DNA from: Borrelia anserina Es
GTDB lineage: Bacteria; Spirochaetota; Spirochaetia; Borreliales; Borreliaceae
Assembly: GCF_001936255.1 (NCBI RefSeq)
Contig: NZ_CP013704.1
Span: 682,001 to 746,000 of the forward strand
Direction of reading: 5' to 3'
Length of the DNA: 64,000 bases
Both the position numbers and the translations under genes were made by a program. The notes beneath the pieces were generated by a model. The model did no database searches. It saw only the letters and a program-made list of their open reading frames with translations, and had not been told where the DNA came from. The first letter of the stretch is position 1. The number at the start of each line of letters is the position of its first letter. This document shows positions 38,573 through 47,672 of the stretch, one piece after another.

Positions 38573-39824
38573 TAAAAATTTTAGAAATGAAAGTGTTTTA
38601 GATAAAAGACAAGAGATCAAAAGTCTTTTAAAATTGAATTCTTACGATTTTTTTTATGATTCTACTGATGAAAATTTGCTTTGTAATATGATAGAAAATT
38701 ACGTTGGTTATTTGCCCTTACCTATTGGTATTGTAAAAAATTTAAAGGTAAACGGGAAGTATTACATTGTACCCATTGCTACGGAAGAACCATCAGTTAT
38801 TGCTGCTTTAAATTTAGCAGCTAAGATTCTTGAAAATGCTAATTTAAGTTATTCTGTGGGTGAAGTGTTAGGCGTTGCTCAAGTTTATATAAAAACAGAT
38901 AAAGACTTAAGTGATATGTTTCTTGGTCTTTTTGACAAAATTGATCTTTGGTCTAAGCCTCTTTTACATAATATGGAACGTAGAGGAGGAGGATTTAGAA
39001 GACTTTCATCTAAGTTTATTAAGGAAATTGGCATTCAAAAATTAAATATCTATGTAGATGTTTGTGATGCTATGGGTGCAAATTTATTGAATTCAGTGGC
39101 TGAGAGAGTTGCTCATCATATTACTCTAGAGTTTGGGTATGAGTGTATTTTAAAAATTTTAAGCAATGATTCAAATGATTTTGTTGTAAGAGCTAATTTT
39201 AAATTAAATGTTAATGATTTGCTTAAAGGTAATGAAGAATCTTTAGCTTTGGCTCGAAATATTGAGCTTATTTCCAAGATAGGATTTTTTGAAGAAGAAC
39301 GTGCTGTTACTAATAATAAAGGTATTATGAATGGTATAACGGGTTTATGTATTGCTACACTTAATGATACAAGGGCTCTTGAGGCATGTGTACATAAGTT
39401 TGCTTCAAAAAGTGGGAAGTATTTGCCCCTTAGTAAATTTTATCTTTCTAATGAAAGTTTGATTGGAGAAATTGAGCTGCCTTTACAAGTTGGAGTTAAG
39501 GGGGGGGTGGTCAGTTCTCATGAAGCAGCTATATTGAGCTTTAAGATTCTGGGTATTGATTGCAAAAGGGAGTTTATGGGTATTCTCTCTTGTATTGGTC
39601 TTGCAAGTAATTTTGCGGCTTTGAGAGCACTTGCTCTTGATGGAATTCGAAGAGGACATATGAAGTTGCATGTTAATAAAATTTTATATCTTCTTGAGAG
39701 AGATTATAATATTTCTAGTAATGAAAGAGAAAAAATAATATTGAAAATGAGTGAAAGTAGTATTTATTCTTTTGATTTTGCTCTTAAACTTTTAAAGGAT
39801 ATGAGAACTTGCTATGAAGATTAA
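38562..39824 (+). CDS. Hydroxymethylglutaryl-CoA reductase, class II type
   Basis: Reduces HMG-CoA to mevalonate. The protein of about 420 residues is short and soluble like class II bacterial enzymes. It shows [17 protein letters not shown] near residue 70-85, the catalytic Lys and Asp regions in [11 protein letters not shown], and a GGVVSSHEA segment with the catalytic His. Start 38562 (MKLSKNF) overlaps fni by 11 bases; an in-frame ATG at 38538 is also possible. Confidence 0.93.
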   Translation: MKLSKNFRNESVLDKRQEIKSLLKLNSYDFFYDSTDENLLCNMIENYVGYLPLPIGIVKNLKVNGKYYIVPIATEEPSVIAALNLAAKILENANLSYSVGEVLGVAQVYIKTDKDLSDMFLGLFDKIDLWSKPLLHNMERRGGGFRRLSSKFIKEIGIQKLNIYVDVCDAMGANLLNSVAERVAHHITLEFGYECILKILSNDSNDFVVRANFKLNVNDLLKGNEESLALARNIELISKIGFFEEERAVTNNKGIMNGITGLCIATLNDTRALEACVHKFASKSGKYLPLSKFYLSNESLIGEIELPLQVGVKGGVVSSHEAAILSFKILGIDCKREFMGILSCIGLASNFAALRALALDGIRRGHMKLHVNKILYLLERDYNISSNEREKIILKMSESSIYSFDFALKLLKDMRTCYED

Positions 39825-40752
39825 GTGTAAGGTAAATCCTAGTCTGGCGTTAATTAAGTATTGGGGGAAGCGAGATAAATTTTTAAATATACCAGCTACT
39901 TCAAGCATTGCTGTAAGTGTTGATAAATTTTATTCAATAAGTGAGCTTGAATTATCATGTAAGGATGAAATAATTTTAAATTCAAGGTCTGTTATATTGA
40001 AAGAGAGGGAGATAAATTTCTTTAACTATGCAAGAAAAATCTTAAATAAATCGGATGTCGGGTTTAGAGTGATTAGTGAAAATAATTTCCCAACGGCTGC
40101 GGGACTTGCAAGTTCAAGCTCTGGTTTTGCATCTATTGCTGCTTGTATTTTGAAATATTTTAATCAATATTCTCATCAAAAGGCTTCAGATCTTGCGAGA
40201 ATTGGTTCAGCTTCAGCATCAAGAGCCATTTATGGTGGATTTACACTTTTAAAGGAAGGATCTAAGAGTGCATTTCAGTTAAGTAGTATCAATTGTTTTA
40301 ATGATCTATGCATAATATTTGCTATAGTTGATGGCAAAGAGAAAGAGATTTCTTCAAGAATTGCTATGGAGATTTGCACGCAAGAAAAATTTTATTGGGA
40401 TGCTTGGATTGGGTCTAGTCGGCGTTTATTTAAAGAAGCTTTATATTTTTTTTTAAAAGGTGATTTTAATGAATTTGGTCTTAAGATTGTAAAAAGTTAT
40501 CAGCGTATGTTTGCTTTAATGTTATCGTCTTCCATTATTTATTTTAAAGGTAATACTATAGAATTAATAAAGTATATTGCTGATCTTAGAAATAAAGGTA
40601 TTCCTGTTTTTGAAACAATGGATGCTGGGCCACAGGTTAAGGTGTTATGTTTAGAGAAGAATTTGGAATTAATTTTGGATAAACTTACCAATAATTTTAA
40701 AGATATTGATTTTATTGTTTCAAGAATTGGAAGTGGTTTAGAATGGATATAG
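39814..40752 (+). CDS. mvaD: Diphosphomevalonate decarboxylase
   Basis: Decarboxylates mevalonate 5-diphosphate with ATP to give IPP. The 312-residue GHMP kinase-fold product has the family motif NPSLALIKYWGKRD at residue 6, and the ATP-binding loop FPTAAGLASSSSGFASIA near 92. Normal length. It overlaps HMG-CoA reductase by 11 bases and the next kinase by 10. Confidence 0.94.
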   Translation: MKIKCKVNPSLALIKYWGKRDKFLNIPATSSIAVSVDKFYSISELELSCKDEIILNSRSVILKEREINFFNYARKILNKSDVGFRVISENNFPTAAGLASSSSGFASIAACILKYFNQYSHQKASDLARIGSASASRAIYGGFTLLKEGSKSAFQLSSINCFNDLCIIFAIVDGKEKEISSRIAMEICTQEKFYWDAWIGSSRRLFKEALYFFLKGDFNEFGLKIVKSYQRMFALMLSSSIIYFKGNTIELIKYIADLRNKGIPVFETMDAGPQVKVLCLEKNLELILDKLTNNFKDIDFIVSRIGSGLEWI

Positions 40753-41693
40753 TTAATTTTTCAGTGCCTGGCAATTTGCTTTTAATGGGTGAATATTCTA
40801 TTTTAGAAGAAGATGGTCTTGGACTTTCAGTTGCAATTAAAGAGAGAGCTTATTTTTCTTTTAAACGCAGTGGTAGTTGGCGTTTTTTTGCTAAAAAAAA
40901 CAAAATTGATAATTTTACTTTAATAGAAGATGATAATAATTTTGTTTTTAAAATGTTTAGATATTTAAAACAAAATTATTTTTCTAATCTAGAAGATTTT
41001 CCCTTTGATGTTTATGTTGATACAAGTAATTTTTTTTTGAGTAGTGGTGTAAAAAAAGGGTTTGGTTCTAGTGCTGTTGTTGCTGTTGGGATTGTATATG
41101 GGATTTTTTTGATTTTAATTGGCAATGATTGTTTGGTTAAAGATAAAGTTTTTATGTATTGTCTAGAAGCTTACAGATATGCGCAAGGAGGTATGGGTAG
41201 TGGATATGATATTGCCACAAGCCTTTTTGGGGGTGTTATTCGATTTAAGGGAGGAAATTTTCCTAAGTATGAACTTTTGGGCAAAATGTGTTTTAATAAT
41301 TTTTATTTAATGCAAGGTCCTACTTCAGTTAAAACTACTAGCTCGATTATTGAATATGATAAGCATAGAATTTCTTTAATGAATTTTATGAAAGATGTCA
41401 ATATTGTAATGAAAAAAATGATTCTTAATGCTAGTAATTCTCCTTCTTGTTTACTGTCTGGTTTAAGGTTAGCAAAAGATATAGGATTAGAAATTGGGAA
41501 AAGGATAGGTATTTCTGCTGATTTGCCCTTAAATCTTTCTTATCTTAAAAATGAATGTAGCTTGATTAAGGCTTTGGGTGCTGGAAATGAGACTTTTTTG
41601 GTCTATAAACCAAATTTTGAAGTTTTTAAACAATTTAATATTGAACCGATAAATCTAGATTTAGAAGGTGTTAAATTCAGTGGATGTTTGTAA
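40743..41693 (+). CDS. Phosphomevalonate kinase
   Basis: Adds a second phosphate to mevalonate 5-phosphate. The 316-residue GHMP kinase has the N-terminal PGNLLLMGEYSIL and the glycine-rich loop KKGFGSSAVVAVG near residue 103. A C-terminal ALGAGNETFLV segment matches the usual GHMP motif 3. Its place between mvaD and mevalonate kinase gives the specific assignment; the sequence alone would leave it ambiguous between GHMP kinases. Confidence 0.88.
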   Translation: MDIVNFSVPGNLLLMGEYSILEEDGLGLSVAIKERAYFSFKRSGSWRFFAKKNKIDNFTLIEDDNNFVFKMFRYLKQNYFSNLEDFPFDVYVDTSNFFLSSGVKKGFGSSAVVAVGIVYGIFLILIGNDCLVKDKVFMYCLEAYRYAQGGMGSGYDIATSLFGGVIRFKGGNFPKYELLGKMCFNNFYLMQGPTSVKTTSSIIEYDKHRISLMNFMKDVNIVMKKMILNASNSPSCLLSGLRLAKDIGLEIGKRIGISADLPLNLSYLKNECSLIKALGAGNETFLVYKPNFEVFKQFNIEPINLDLEGVKFSGCL

Positions 41694-42577
41694 TTAAAAA
41701 GCCTTCCAAAATATTATTCCTAGGAGAACATAGCGCTGTTTATGGTTTTCCAGTGATTGGTATGACAATACCTCTTTATATGTGTTTAGTTTATACTTTT
41801 TCTAATTCTTGGAAGTACTTAGGCATTCCTTCTGTAAAAATAGATAAGGTAATACATTTTATTAATAAGAGATTTAATAAAGTTAGACCTATTGAATTTT
41901 TGATATTTTCTCAGATCCCGGTTGGATTAGGATTTGGTTCTTCTGCTAGTCTTAGTTTATGTTTTGCTGAGTATATTGTAAGTCATGATGAATATAATGC
42001 TTACGATAAAATTTTGTTGGCAAAAGAAATTGAAAATATTTTTCATGGTAAATCTTCTGGTATGGATATTTTGCTTGTTGAGTTGGATGGAACTTTTTAT
42101 TTAGAAAATAGAGATTCTACTTTAAGTTATCTAAAAATAGCGCCTTGTGGTTTTTACTTTTTGATTGGAGCAGTCAGAAGAGAGTCTGCGACAGATGACA
42201 TAATATCTGATTTGAATCATAAGATTTCTATTAATAAGCGTCAATTTGAAATGATTGAAAAGCTTGGTCTTGTTGCTAGGGATTCTTATGTTGCTTTTGT
42301 TAAACGAGATATTGCTTTATTAGCAAATAATATGAATGTTGCAAATAATCATTTAAATTCCTTGGGTTTGTCTTCAAATAAACTTGATTATATAATAAAT
42401 AGGGGGATAGAGTTTAATGCTCTTGCTGGAAAATTGAGTGGTGCTGGTAAGGGTGGGGCTTTTATTTTGCTTTTCCAAGGTAAGAATGAAGCTAATTTGT
42501 GCTTGGAAAAATTAAATAAGGATTTAGATGAGAATAATATTAGCTTGATTTCTAGACTTAGAATATTTAAGTGTTAA
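41684..42577 (+). CDS. mvk: Mevalonate kinase
   Basis: Phosphorylates mevalonate with ATP. The 297-residue GHMP kinase has LFLGEHSAVYGFPVIG at residue 9, the ATP loop QIPVGLGFGSSASLSLC near 74, and GKLSGAGKGGAFILL near the C-terminus. It overlaps the previous gene by 10 bases and ends the mevalonate operon. Confidence 0.93.
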   Translation: MFVIKKPSKILFLGEHSAVYGFPVIGMTIPLYMCLVYTFSNSWKYLGIPSVKIDKVIHFINKRFNKVRPIEFLIFSQIPVGLGFGSSASLSLCFAEYIVSHDEYNAYDKILLAKEIENIFHGKSSGMDILLVELDGTFYLENRDSTLSYLKIAPCGFYFLIGAVRRESATDDIISDLNHKISINKRQFEMIEKLGLVARDSYVAFVKRDIALLANNMNVANNHLNSLGLSSNKLDYIINRGIEFNALAGKLSGAGKGGAFILLFQGKNEANLCLEKLNKDLDENNISLISRLRIFKC

Positions 42578-42799
42578 ATTATATATATTAAGGACCTTAC
42601 CTGGAGAAAGATGTTTTTATGGAGCTTAAAGGTTGTATCATGCGATTCTTGCCTGGTGACTAAAAAAGTAGTACCTTTTAAAAGTTAATAAAATTATCTA
42701 AGGTAATTTCGATATATAACGTATAATTTTCTATTAACAAAAAGTGTGTAGCATTGAAAACATGCTTTATTGAGCTTAGGTATTCTTAATAAAAGGTTT
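42578..42799. other. 222-base intergenic region after mvk; possible 25-codon ORF at 42611-42688
   Basis: No known feature fills this gap. It holds a small plus-strand ORF (ATG 42611, stop TAA 42686-42688) coding for 25 residues that contain a CDSC motif; GGAG lies only four bases upstream of its ATG. A TATAAT at 42722-42727 is followed by a weak 5-bp hairpin with AGCAT and ATGCT arms. None of this proves expression. Confidence 0.3.
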
Positions 42800-42873
42800 T
42801 GGGTTCAGAGGGATTCGAACCCCCGACATCCTGCTTGTAAGGCAGGCGCTCTGACCAACTGAGCTATGAACCC
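42800..42873 (-). tRNA. tRNA-Val (anticodon UAC)
   Basis: On the minus strand the 7-bp acceptor GGGTTCA pairs with TGAACCC. D-arm GCTC...GAGC, anticodon stem CCTGC/GCAGG around loop CTTACAA (anticodon TAC), and T-loop TTCGAAT are all present. Discriminator is A. CCA is not encoded (AAA follows), so the nucleotidyltransferase must add it. Confidence 0.97.
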
Positions 42874-42926
42874 TTTTTAATACTAAAGGACATTATATAA
42901 AATAAATTTGATTCATGTCAATTTAT

Positions 42927-43370
42927 TCATGATTTTTCTCCAAAAATTACTACAAATATATTTTTTTTGTCTTTTGTTAGTAGTACGTATCCGCCGATTT
43001 TACTTGTGTCTTTGTTTAGAAGAGCTTCTTTGTGTCTTGGGCTTTTAAGCCAGGCATTAGTTACATCTTGGATATTGAGTCCTAGTGCTAAGATTTCTCT
43101 TATTCTATAGAAATGTTTATCATATTTTTTGACTCTTTGCATGGGAGTTGTACCAAAGAGTGTATGAGTTAGTACTTTATTTTCGTTAAGACTTATTGCA
43201 TATTCTTTTGCTACCATCTCAAGAGTTTTATCTATTTTTAGCTTTTTTAAGTTTAAATCATCTCTTAGTTTATGAATTGATGAATAAAGAGATTTTAGGT
43301 CTTCATTTATACTTAAAAGTGTACATTGACTTGTAAAAATTAAAATAATGATAATAAATTTTTTTTGCAT
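42927..43370 (-). CDS. CAP/SCP-domain secreted protein
   Basis: The 147-residue product has a hydrophobic leader (residues 3-14, ending SQC) and then a compact CAP domain. Family marks are LRDDLNLKKLKIDKTLEMVAKEYA, seen as LNLKKLKID and MVAKEYA, then LTHTLFG with the conserved His and SPRHKEALLN with another His. These proteins are secreted in bacteria; their function is generally unknown. The leader could also be a lipoprotein signal, although Gln before Cys is unusual. Divergent from dps. Confidence 0.85.
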   Translation of the reverse strand: MQKKFIIIILIFTSQCTLLSINEDLKSLYSSIHKLRDDLNLKKLKIDKTLEMVAKEYAISLNENKVLTHTLFGTTPMQRVKKYDKHFYRIREILALGLNIQDVTNAWLKSPRHKEALLNKDTSKIGGYVLLTKDKKNIFVVIFGEKS

Positions 43371-43433
43371 AATGTGTTTAAGTATACTAAAATATCATTA
43401 TAACATTTGTTTAATTTTAAGGAAGAGAATAGT

Positions 43434-43958
43434 ATGACAAATCATTTAAGTTATTTAAAGAAGGATGATTTAGATAAAGTTAACTTAAAACTTCAAGAAT
43501 TGTTGGCAGGGCTTCATGTTTTCTATGCTAATTTAAGAGGTATTCATTGGAATATAAAGGATATCAATTTTTTTGTAATTCATAAAAAAACTGAGAAGCT
43601 TTATGATTATGTTTCAGAGGTTATTGATATTCTAGCTGAGCGTTCTAGAGCACTTGGGTATGATTCCGAGTTTAGATGTTCTGAGTTCATTAAGAAATCC
43701 TTTATTGAAGAAATTAGTTTGGATATTACTTCAAATCTTGTGCTTTCAATTAATAGTATTGTTTGTGGTCTTAATGACATTCTTAAAAAGATGTCTGAGA
43801 TAAGGTGTTTTGTTGATAATACATGTGATTATGGAACAGCTAATGTTTTAGATGATATTATTGTTTCTTTTGAAAAGTATTTATGGATGTATGGATCTTT
43901 ATTAAGTGATTGTGACTGTCCATGTCATAAGAAGGAATGTTGTAGTAAAAAGCATTGA
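43434..43958 (+). CDS. Dps/NapA ferritin-like protein with Cys-rich tail
   Basis: Twelve-subunit ferritin-like cage that protects DNA or stores metal. The product of about 174 residues has the Dps centre [14 protein letters not shown] with conserved His near residue 40 and [11 protein letters not shown]. The C-terminal 15 residues are unusual for Dps: [15 protein letters not shown], with five Cys. Such a tail in B. burgdorferi (NapA/BicA) has been linked to copper and manganese binding and to immune effects. AAGGAAGAG supports ATG 43434 over an upstream in-frame start. Confidence 0.93.
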   Translation: MTNHLSYLKKDDLDKVNLKLQELLAGLHVFYANLRGIHWNIKDINFFVIHKKTEKLYDYVSEVIDILAERSRALGYDSEFRCSEFIKKSFIEEISLDITSNLVLSINSIVCGLNDILKKMSEIRCFVDNTCDYGTANVLDDIIVSFEKYLWMYGSLLSDCDCPCHKKECCSKKH

Positions 43959-44042
43959 GCTTGTGATATGATATAAAAATAAGTTTTAATAATTTATTTT
44001 GTATGTATGGATTAATCATATAATAATTATGATTTAACTGAA

Positions 44043-44070
44043 GAAAGCTATAGCAGGATCTATAGCTTTC
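44043..44070 (+). promoter_or_regulatory. Perfect 11-bp hairpin before the second EF-G gene
   Basis: GAAAGCTATAG pairs exactly with CTATAGCTTTC around the six-base loop CAGGAT. It ends 18 bases before the gene's ATG and nine bases before its GAGGG ribosome site. With no T-run it is unlikely to be a terminator; it could control the leader of this gene or protect the end of dps RNA. Confidence 0.6.
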
Positions 44071-44088
44071 ATGATATTTGAGGGCTTT

Positions 44089-46098
44089 ATGGAAATTAGA
44101 AATATTGGGATTATGGCACATATTGATGCTGGAAAGACTACTACTACAGAAAGAATTATATATTATACTGGTAGGACTCATAAAATAGGTGATGTTGATT
44201 CTGGCAATACTGTTACTGATTGGATGCCACAAGAGCAGGAGAGGGGTATTACGATTAGTTCTGCTGCTATTACTTGTTATTGGAGAAATCACCAGATAAA
44301 TATTATTGATACTCCTGGTCATGTTGATTTTACAGCTGAAGTTGAAAGATCTCTTCGTGTTCTTGATGGTGGGATTGTTATTTTTAGTGCTGTTGATGGA
44401 ATTCAGGCACAAACTGAGACGGTATGGAAGCAGGCATCAAAATATGGTATTCCAAGACTTGCTTACGTTAATAAAATGGATCGTGTAGGAGCTAATTTTT
44501 TTAAGTTAGTTGAAGATATAAAAAATAAATTTGGTATAGTTCCAATTGTTTTACAAATTCCAATTGGGAGTGAGAATGGATTTGAAGGAGTTATAGATAT
44601 TATTCGAAATAAGGAATTGCATTTTGAATTTAGGGATGGCAAGCCCATTTTACTTGAGGATGTAGTTCGTGAAGAATTTGTTGAAAATGTCAAAATTTTT
44701 AGGACTAATTTAATAGACTCTCTTAGTAATTTTAGTGAAAGAATTACTGAGCTTTTTCTTGAAAATTCTGTTATTGATAATTCTCTTATAATTGAAGAGA
44801 TCAGAAGATGTACTATTAATGGTTTTATTGTTCCTGTTTTGATGGGAACCAGCCTTAAAAATATTGGTATAGAGCCTTTAATAGATGCTATTGTGGATTA
44901 TCTTCCAAGTCCTTTTGAAAAACAGATTAATGCCCATTCTTTAAAAATGGGTAGAAGTGTGTCCATTGATCCTAAAAATGAGAAAAAATTATCTGCACTT
45001 GTGTTTAAGGTTCAATATTTTAGCGCAATTGCTGCCCATCTTTATTTTATTAGGGTATATTCAGGGGAATTGAGTTCATCTAAGCGAGTTATTAATGTTT
45101 CTAATAATAAACGTGAAAAATTTACAAGAATTTTTCGAGTTTATTCAAATAAAAATGAGCAAATTAATGAAGTTAGAGCAGGCGATATTGGAGCAGTTAT
45201 TGGACTTAAATATTCTATAACGGGAGATACTCTTGTTGAAGAGGGAAATGAGATTATACTTGAACCTTTAGTATTTCCAGAGCCAGTTGTTTTAATGTCT
45301 ATTGAGCCAGAGAGAGCATCTGATGATGCTAGACTTAAAGAAATTCTTGAAATCATTGCTAAAGAGGACCCTACGTTTGGTTATAAGGAAAGCAAAGAAA
45401 CAGGACAATTGTTGGTATCTGGAATGGGTGAGCTACATCTTGAGATTATTACTGTAAGAATTAGAGATGAGTTTAAACTTAATGTTTATACAGGCAAGCC
45501 TCAAGTAAGCTATAGAGAAAGTTTAAGTTTGGCAGTCAGTGATGTATTTGAATTTATTAATATATTTGCAGGTAAAGAAATTAATTTAAAAATTGGCATG
45601 ATTCTTAGTCCTTTAGCAAGAGGTGAAGGAAATAAAATTGAGTTTGAATGTGATGTTGAACCTTTGCTTAAATCTGCGATATTAAGGGGTGTTACTTCTT
45701 CCTTTGCAAGTGGCATTATTGGATATCCTATTATTGACGTGGAAGTTAAGATTACTTCATTGGATTATGACAAATCTAAGGTTAATGATTCTGTTATTGA
45801 GTCAATATCAAGTCTTGCTTTTAATGAATTTTTTAAGAAAGCAAATCCTATTAAGCTTGAGCCAGTAATGATGTTAGAAATTAGAACTCCCATTGAGTAT
45901 ACTGGAGAGGTTGTTTCTACATTGAATTTTGTTGGTGGAATGATTCACTCTATTAGTAATGTTGGAGGGTATGAGATGATAAAGGCTGAAGCAGCTTTTG
46001 AAAAACTTTTTGGGTATACTTCTGTTTTAAGAAGTGCTACTAAGGGTAGAGGAGCTTTTACTATGGAATTTTCATACTTTAAAGAAAAGTATGAGTGA
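44089..46098 (+). CDS. Elongation factor G-like GTPase (second EF-G, EF-G2 type)
   Basis: Translational GTPase. The 669-residue product has G1 [13 protein letters not shown]3 DTPGHVDF and G4 NKMDR, then domains II-V in EF-G order with the [10 protein letters not shown] motif. A second EF-G typical of spirochetes is thought to act in ribosome recycling rather than elongation (as in B. burgdorferi), while the first lies elsewhere. No ribosomal protein genes flank it. ATG 44089 is chosen because GAGGG is spaced for it; the ATG at 44071 is also in frame but follows the hairpin directly. Confidence 0.93.
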   Translation: MEIRNIGIMAHIDAGKTTTTERIIYYTGRTHKIGDVDSGNTVTDWMPQEQERGITISSAAITCYWRNHQINIIDTPGHVDFTAEVERSLRVLDGGIVIFSAVDGIQAQTETVWKQASKYGIPRLAYVNKMDRVGANFFKLVEDIKNKFGIVPIVLQIPIGSENGFEGVIDIIRNKELHFEFRDGKPILLEDVVREEFVENVKIFRTNLIDSLSNFSERITELFLENSVIDNSLIIEEIRRCTINGFIVPVLMGTSLKNIGIEPLIDAIVDYLPSPFEKQINAHSLKMGRSVSIDPKNEKKLSALVFKVQYFSAIAAHLYFIRVYSGELSSSKRVINVSNNKREKFTRIFRVYSNKNEQINEVRAGDIGAVIGLKYSITGDTLVEEGNEIILEPLVFPEPVVLMSIEPERASDDARLKEILEIIAKEDPTFGYKESKETGQLLVSGMGELHLEIITVRIRDEFKLNVYTGKPQVSYRESLSLAVSDVFEFINIFAGKEINLKIGMILSPLARGEGNKIEFECDVEPLLKSAILRGVTSSFASGIIGYPIIDVEVKITSLDYDKSKVNDSVIESISSLAFNEFFKKANPIKLEPVMMLEIRTPIEYTGEVVSTLNFVGGMIHSISNVGGYEMIKAEAAFEKLFGYTSVLRSATKGRGAFTMEFSYFKEKYE

Positions 46099-46402
46099 TA
46101 TTATTAAAAATATTTTGAAGTAATTTGTGTGTAACTTTATATCTTTGAATGAGATAGTACACATTTATTTGTATTTGATTTTGTAAAGTTTGGGTAGTAT
46201 TTTCCTTTAGTTTATTAGCTTTAAAGTTTGTATTTTAATGCTTTGTTGGATTATTTTAATGGTGAGGGAAATATAAGATATTTTTCGTTATTAAAAAAGA
46301 TTCTTTTTGTCTTGTAAGTGCTACTAGAATATTAAGGTGATTTTTTGATATCATGTCTTATTATTAATATTTTTTTATTTTAAAAATAAAGGAGGTTGTG
46401 TT
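46099..46402. other. 304-base intergenic region before badR
   Basis: An A/T-rich stretch without an ORF of note. A possible promoter is TTGATA (46345-46350) with 17 bases to TATTTT (46368-46373). AAGGAGG (46389-46395) is a strong ribosome site for badR. No structured RNA or palindrome is evident. Confidence 0.4.
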
Positions 46403-47611
46403 ATGCAGGGTGAGAACATGGTTTCAATTAGAGGTGGTAATAGAAAAAAAATACTCCTTAGTTTAAAGAATATGCAGTATTCGAGGACGGATTTGGCTCG
46501 TAAGTTATCATTGACGAATGCAGCTGTGACTATTCTTACTAATCATATGATTAAGGAGAATATCTTAGTTGAGGTTGGTTCAAAGGAATCAGGTATTAAA
46601 AAGCATGGGCGAAAAGAGATACTTCTTGATATTAATAAGGATTTTGCGTATTCAATGGGAGTAATTATTTCGAGTAATTATTTTCAAATAGGAATTGCAA
46701 ACCTTAAATGTGAGGTTTTAATAAGTGAGACTTATTCTTTTGAGCCACCAGTTAGTGCTTATGAGATCTTGGAAAAAATTAAAGATCATATGATTGAAAT
46801 TATCTGGAAACATAATTTTTCAAGGGATAAATTTATTGGTTTGGGATTTAGTATTACTGGTATCATTAAGGATAAAGAATCTGGTATTGTTAATGATAGT
46901 CATGGTGCATGGATTGAAAAGGATGTGCCTGTTAAAGCTATATTAGAAGAGTATTTTTCGCTTACGGTGTATCTTGAGAGTTATGTTAAAAACCTTTCTC
47001 TTGCTGAGTTTATGGGTAAAAATGTGGATAACATTATGTTTTTTGATTATACAGATACCGCAGAGCTTTCTATTTGGTCTGATGGTAATGTTTATTCTGG
47101 TTTTAATAATAAATCTGGTATGGTTAGTCATATGGTAATTGATTATGGAGGGGAGAAAAATTGTCCTACATGCGGAAATAAGGGTTGTGTTAATATGTTG
47201 ATATCTAATTTTGCACTTCAACGTTTGATTTCAAAAGAGTTTATGAATGGAGAGATTCCTGAGCTTTATGACAAGTATGAAGGTAGGCTTAAAAAAGTTA
47301 CGATATATGACATTTTTGCTCTTCATGATAAATATGAATTTATACATAAAATAATGGAAGATACGGTAAAGTGCTTGGCAATAGTTATTATTAATATTCA
47401 AAGGGTTCTTGATTTTAATTATTTAGTGCTTTATGGGCAAAGTTTTAAGCTTAAGAATTTTTTTGACTTGTTAAAAGAAGAAATCAAACGTTTGAATAAA
47501 GAGAGAATAATACTAAAGCTTAGTTCTCTAGATACTGAGGTGTCTGTTGTTGGACCTGCTTCTAGCGTTATATTTAATAAATTCTATCTGACAGGGGGAG
47601 ATATTGATTAA
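46403..47611 (+). CDS. badR: ROK-family transcriptional regulator (BadR/XylR-like)
   Basis: DNA-binding protein of 402 residues. The N-terminal winged helix (about residues 12-60, with SRTDLARKLSLTNAAVTILTNH as the helix-turn-helix, shown as SRTDLARKLS and AAVTILTNH) precedes a sugar-kinase-like ROK domain. Near residue 254 it keeps the zinc site CPTCGNKGCVN. In B. burgdorferi BadR represses rpoS and sugar-responsive genes; same function here is inferred from synteny. It stands alone between EF-G2 and ffh. Confidence 0.9.
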   Translation: MQGENMVSIRGGNRKKILLSLKNMQYSRTDLARKLSLTNAAVTILTNHMIKENILVEVGSKESGIKKHGRKEILLDINKDFAYSMGVIISSNYFQIGIANLKCEVLISETYSFEPPVSAYEILEKIKDHMIEIIWKHNFSRDKFIGLGFSITGIIKDKESGIVNDSHGAWIEKDVPVKAILEEYFSLTVYLESYVKNLSLAEFMGKNVDNIMFFDYTDTAELSIWSDGNVYSGFNNKSGMVSHMVIDYGGEKNCPTCGNKGCVNMLISNFALQRLISKEFMNGEIPELYDKYEGRLKKVTIYDIFALHDKYEFIHKIMEDTVKCLAIVIINIQRVLDFNYLVLYGQSFKLKNFFDLLKEEIKRLNKERIILKLSSLDTEVSVVGPASSVIFNKFYLTGGDID

Positions 47612-47672
47612 TATTTTCTTTTTTTGTATTGTATATTTTATAGGATTTTTTTACAAATGAAGGTGATTTTTG

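Noticed and set aside
42649-42690. CCTGGTGACTA followed by AGTAGTACC recalls the 5' end of 5S rRNA
   Set aside because: The match is short and the rest of the 5S fold is missing; no other rRNA sequence is near.
43858-44412. A 184-residue minus-strand frame across the dps end and the EF-G2 start
   Set aside because: It runs antisense to two firm genes and to the hairpin between them, with Asn/Ser-rich translation typical of shadow frames.
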